5,723 nucleotides of DNA. It comes from an uncultured Clostridia bacterium. GTDB lineage: Bacteria > Bacillota > Clostridia > Oscillospirales > Ruminococcaceae. The first letter of the stretch is position 1. Each line of letters begins with the position of its first letter. This document shows, in pieces, positions 5,428 to 5,723 of the stretch. The position numbers and the translations under genes are program-made. The stretch lies in assembly GCA_945835425.1 (NCBI GenBank), contig CAMAJC010000136.1, positions 1 through 5,723 on the forward strand, read 5' to 3'. The notes beneath the pieces were generated by a model that was given only the letters and a program-made list of their open reading frames with translations, had not been told where the DNA came from and ran no database searches.

Positions 5428-5723
5428 ATGCCGAAAAAAGCGCTGGAAAGCCTGACCGAGTCGATGTTTTATCTGCTGATGGCCTTTAGGCGGGAGCCGA
5501 TGTGCGGAATCGACGCGGCGGCGTTTATCGAGCGGAAAACCAAGGGTCGGTGCAGGCTGGGGCCTGCGACCCTGTACACGATTCTGGGCAAGTTTGAAAA
5601 GGAAAAGTATATCGAGGAGATCGAGGTCGAGGGCCGCAAGCGCACCTACCGTATCACCGATAAAGGCCGTCAGGCTTATGAGGATGAGCTGCAGCGGCTG
5701 CGGCAGTGTGTCGACGATGCCGA
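5428..5723 (+). CDS. PadR-family transcriptional regulator (3' end beyond window)
   Basis: The first 98 residues of a protein that runs off the window. They form a complete PadR-type winged helix: an N-terminal helix (LTESMFYLLMAF, 9-20), MCGIDAAAFIERKTKGR (25-41), the recognition-helix region LGPATLYTILGKFEKEKYI (44-62), and a wing plus following helix (EGRKRTYRITDKGRQAYEDE, 68-87). PadR proteins are dimeric, mostly repressors of transporter, stress or detoxification genes, and bind palindromes near promoters. The start is supported by the ribosome binding site and by the promoter and palindrome directly upstream, which suggest autorepression. Firmicutes PadR proteins with this MCGID/LGPxTLYTILGKF pattern are, to my recollection, often followed by a DUF2812 membrane-protein gene, which could be looked for beyond the window. 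The gene is divergent from the XRE-type regulator and probably starts an unrelated operon. Confidence 0.95.
   Translation, partial: MPKKALESLTESMFYLLMAFRREPMCGIDAAAFIERKTKGRCRLGPATLYTILGKFEKEKYIEEIEVEGRKRTYRITDKGRQAYEDELQRLRQCVDDA

Overview
The window looks like a chromosomal segment from a Gram-positive bacterium of the class Clostridia, possibly a gut Oscillospiraceae-type organism. The basis is strong purine-rich Shine-Dalgarno sites before every gene, consensus sigma-A promoters, moderate-to-high GC coding DNA with AT-rich gaps, a DapL-type lysine pathway enzyme, and a PadR regulator of a typical Firmicutes type. The genus cannot be fixed from this sequence.

Layout: (1) 93-1277 (+) encodes LL-diaminopimelate aminotransferase (dapL), a housekeeping gene for lysine and cell wall synthesis. 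(2) 1278-1372 is a convergent gap holding a perfect 15-bp hairpin and a second AT-rich hairpin. (3) 1373-2680 (-) encodes a CE15 (glucuronoyl esterase)-like alpha/beta hydrolase without a signal peptide. (4) 2735-3982 (-) encodes a 12-helix MFS transporter of the MefA/EntS-like type. (5) 4103-5275 (-) encodes an XRE-type helix-turn-helix regulator with a long TPR-like C-terminal region, ending in a strong intrinsic terminator. (6) 5276-5427 is a divergent promoter region. (7) 5428 to the window end (+) is the start of a PadR-family regulator, preceded by a near-consensus promoter covered by a 32-bp near-perfect palindrome.

The three minus-strand genes face the same way, but each appears to have its own promoter. 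The regulator is also cut off from the transporter by a terminator. They may still form a functional group (regulator, transporter, intracellular esterase), possibly handling a uronic-acid ester or related carbohydrate, but that link rests only on proximity. The PadR gene is probably autoregulated and is likely the first gene of a separate transcription unit continuing beyond the window. I see no mobile element, CRISPR array, tRNA or rRNA. The least described parts are the cytosolic CE15-like enzyme, which lacks the fungal-type catalytic glutamate, and the PadR operator.
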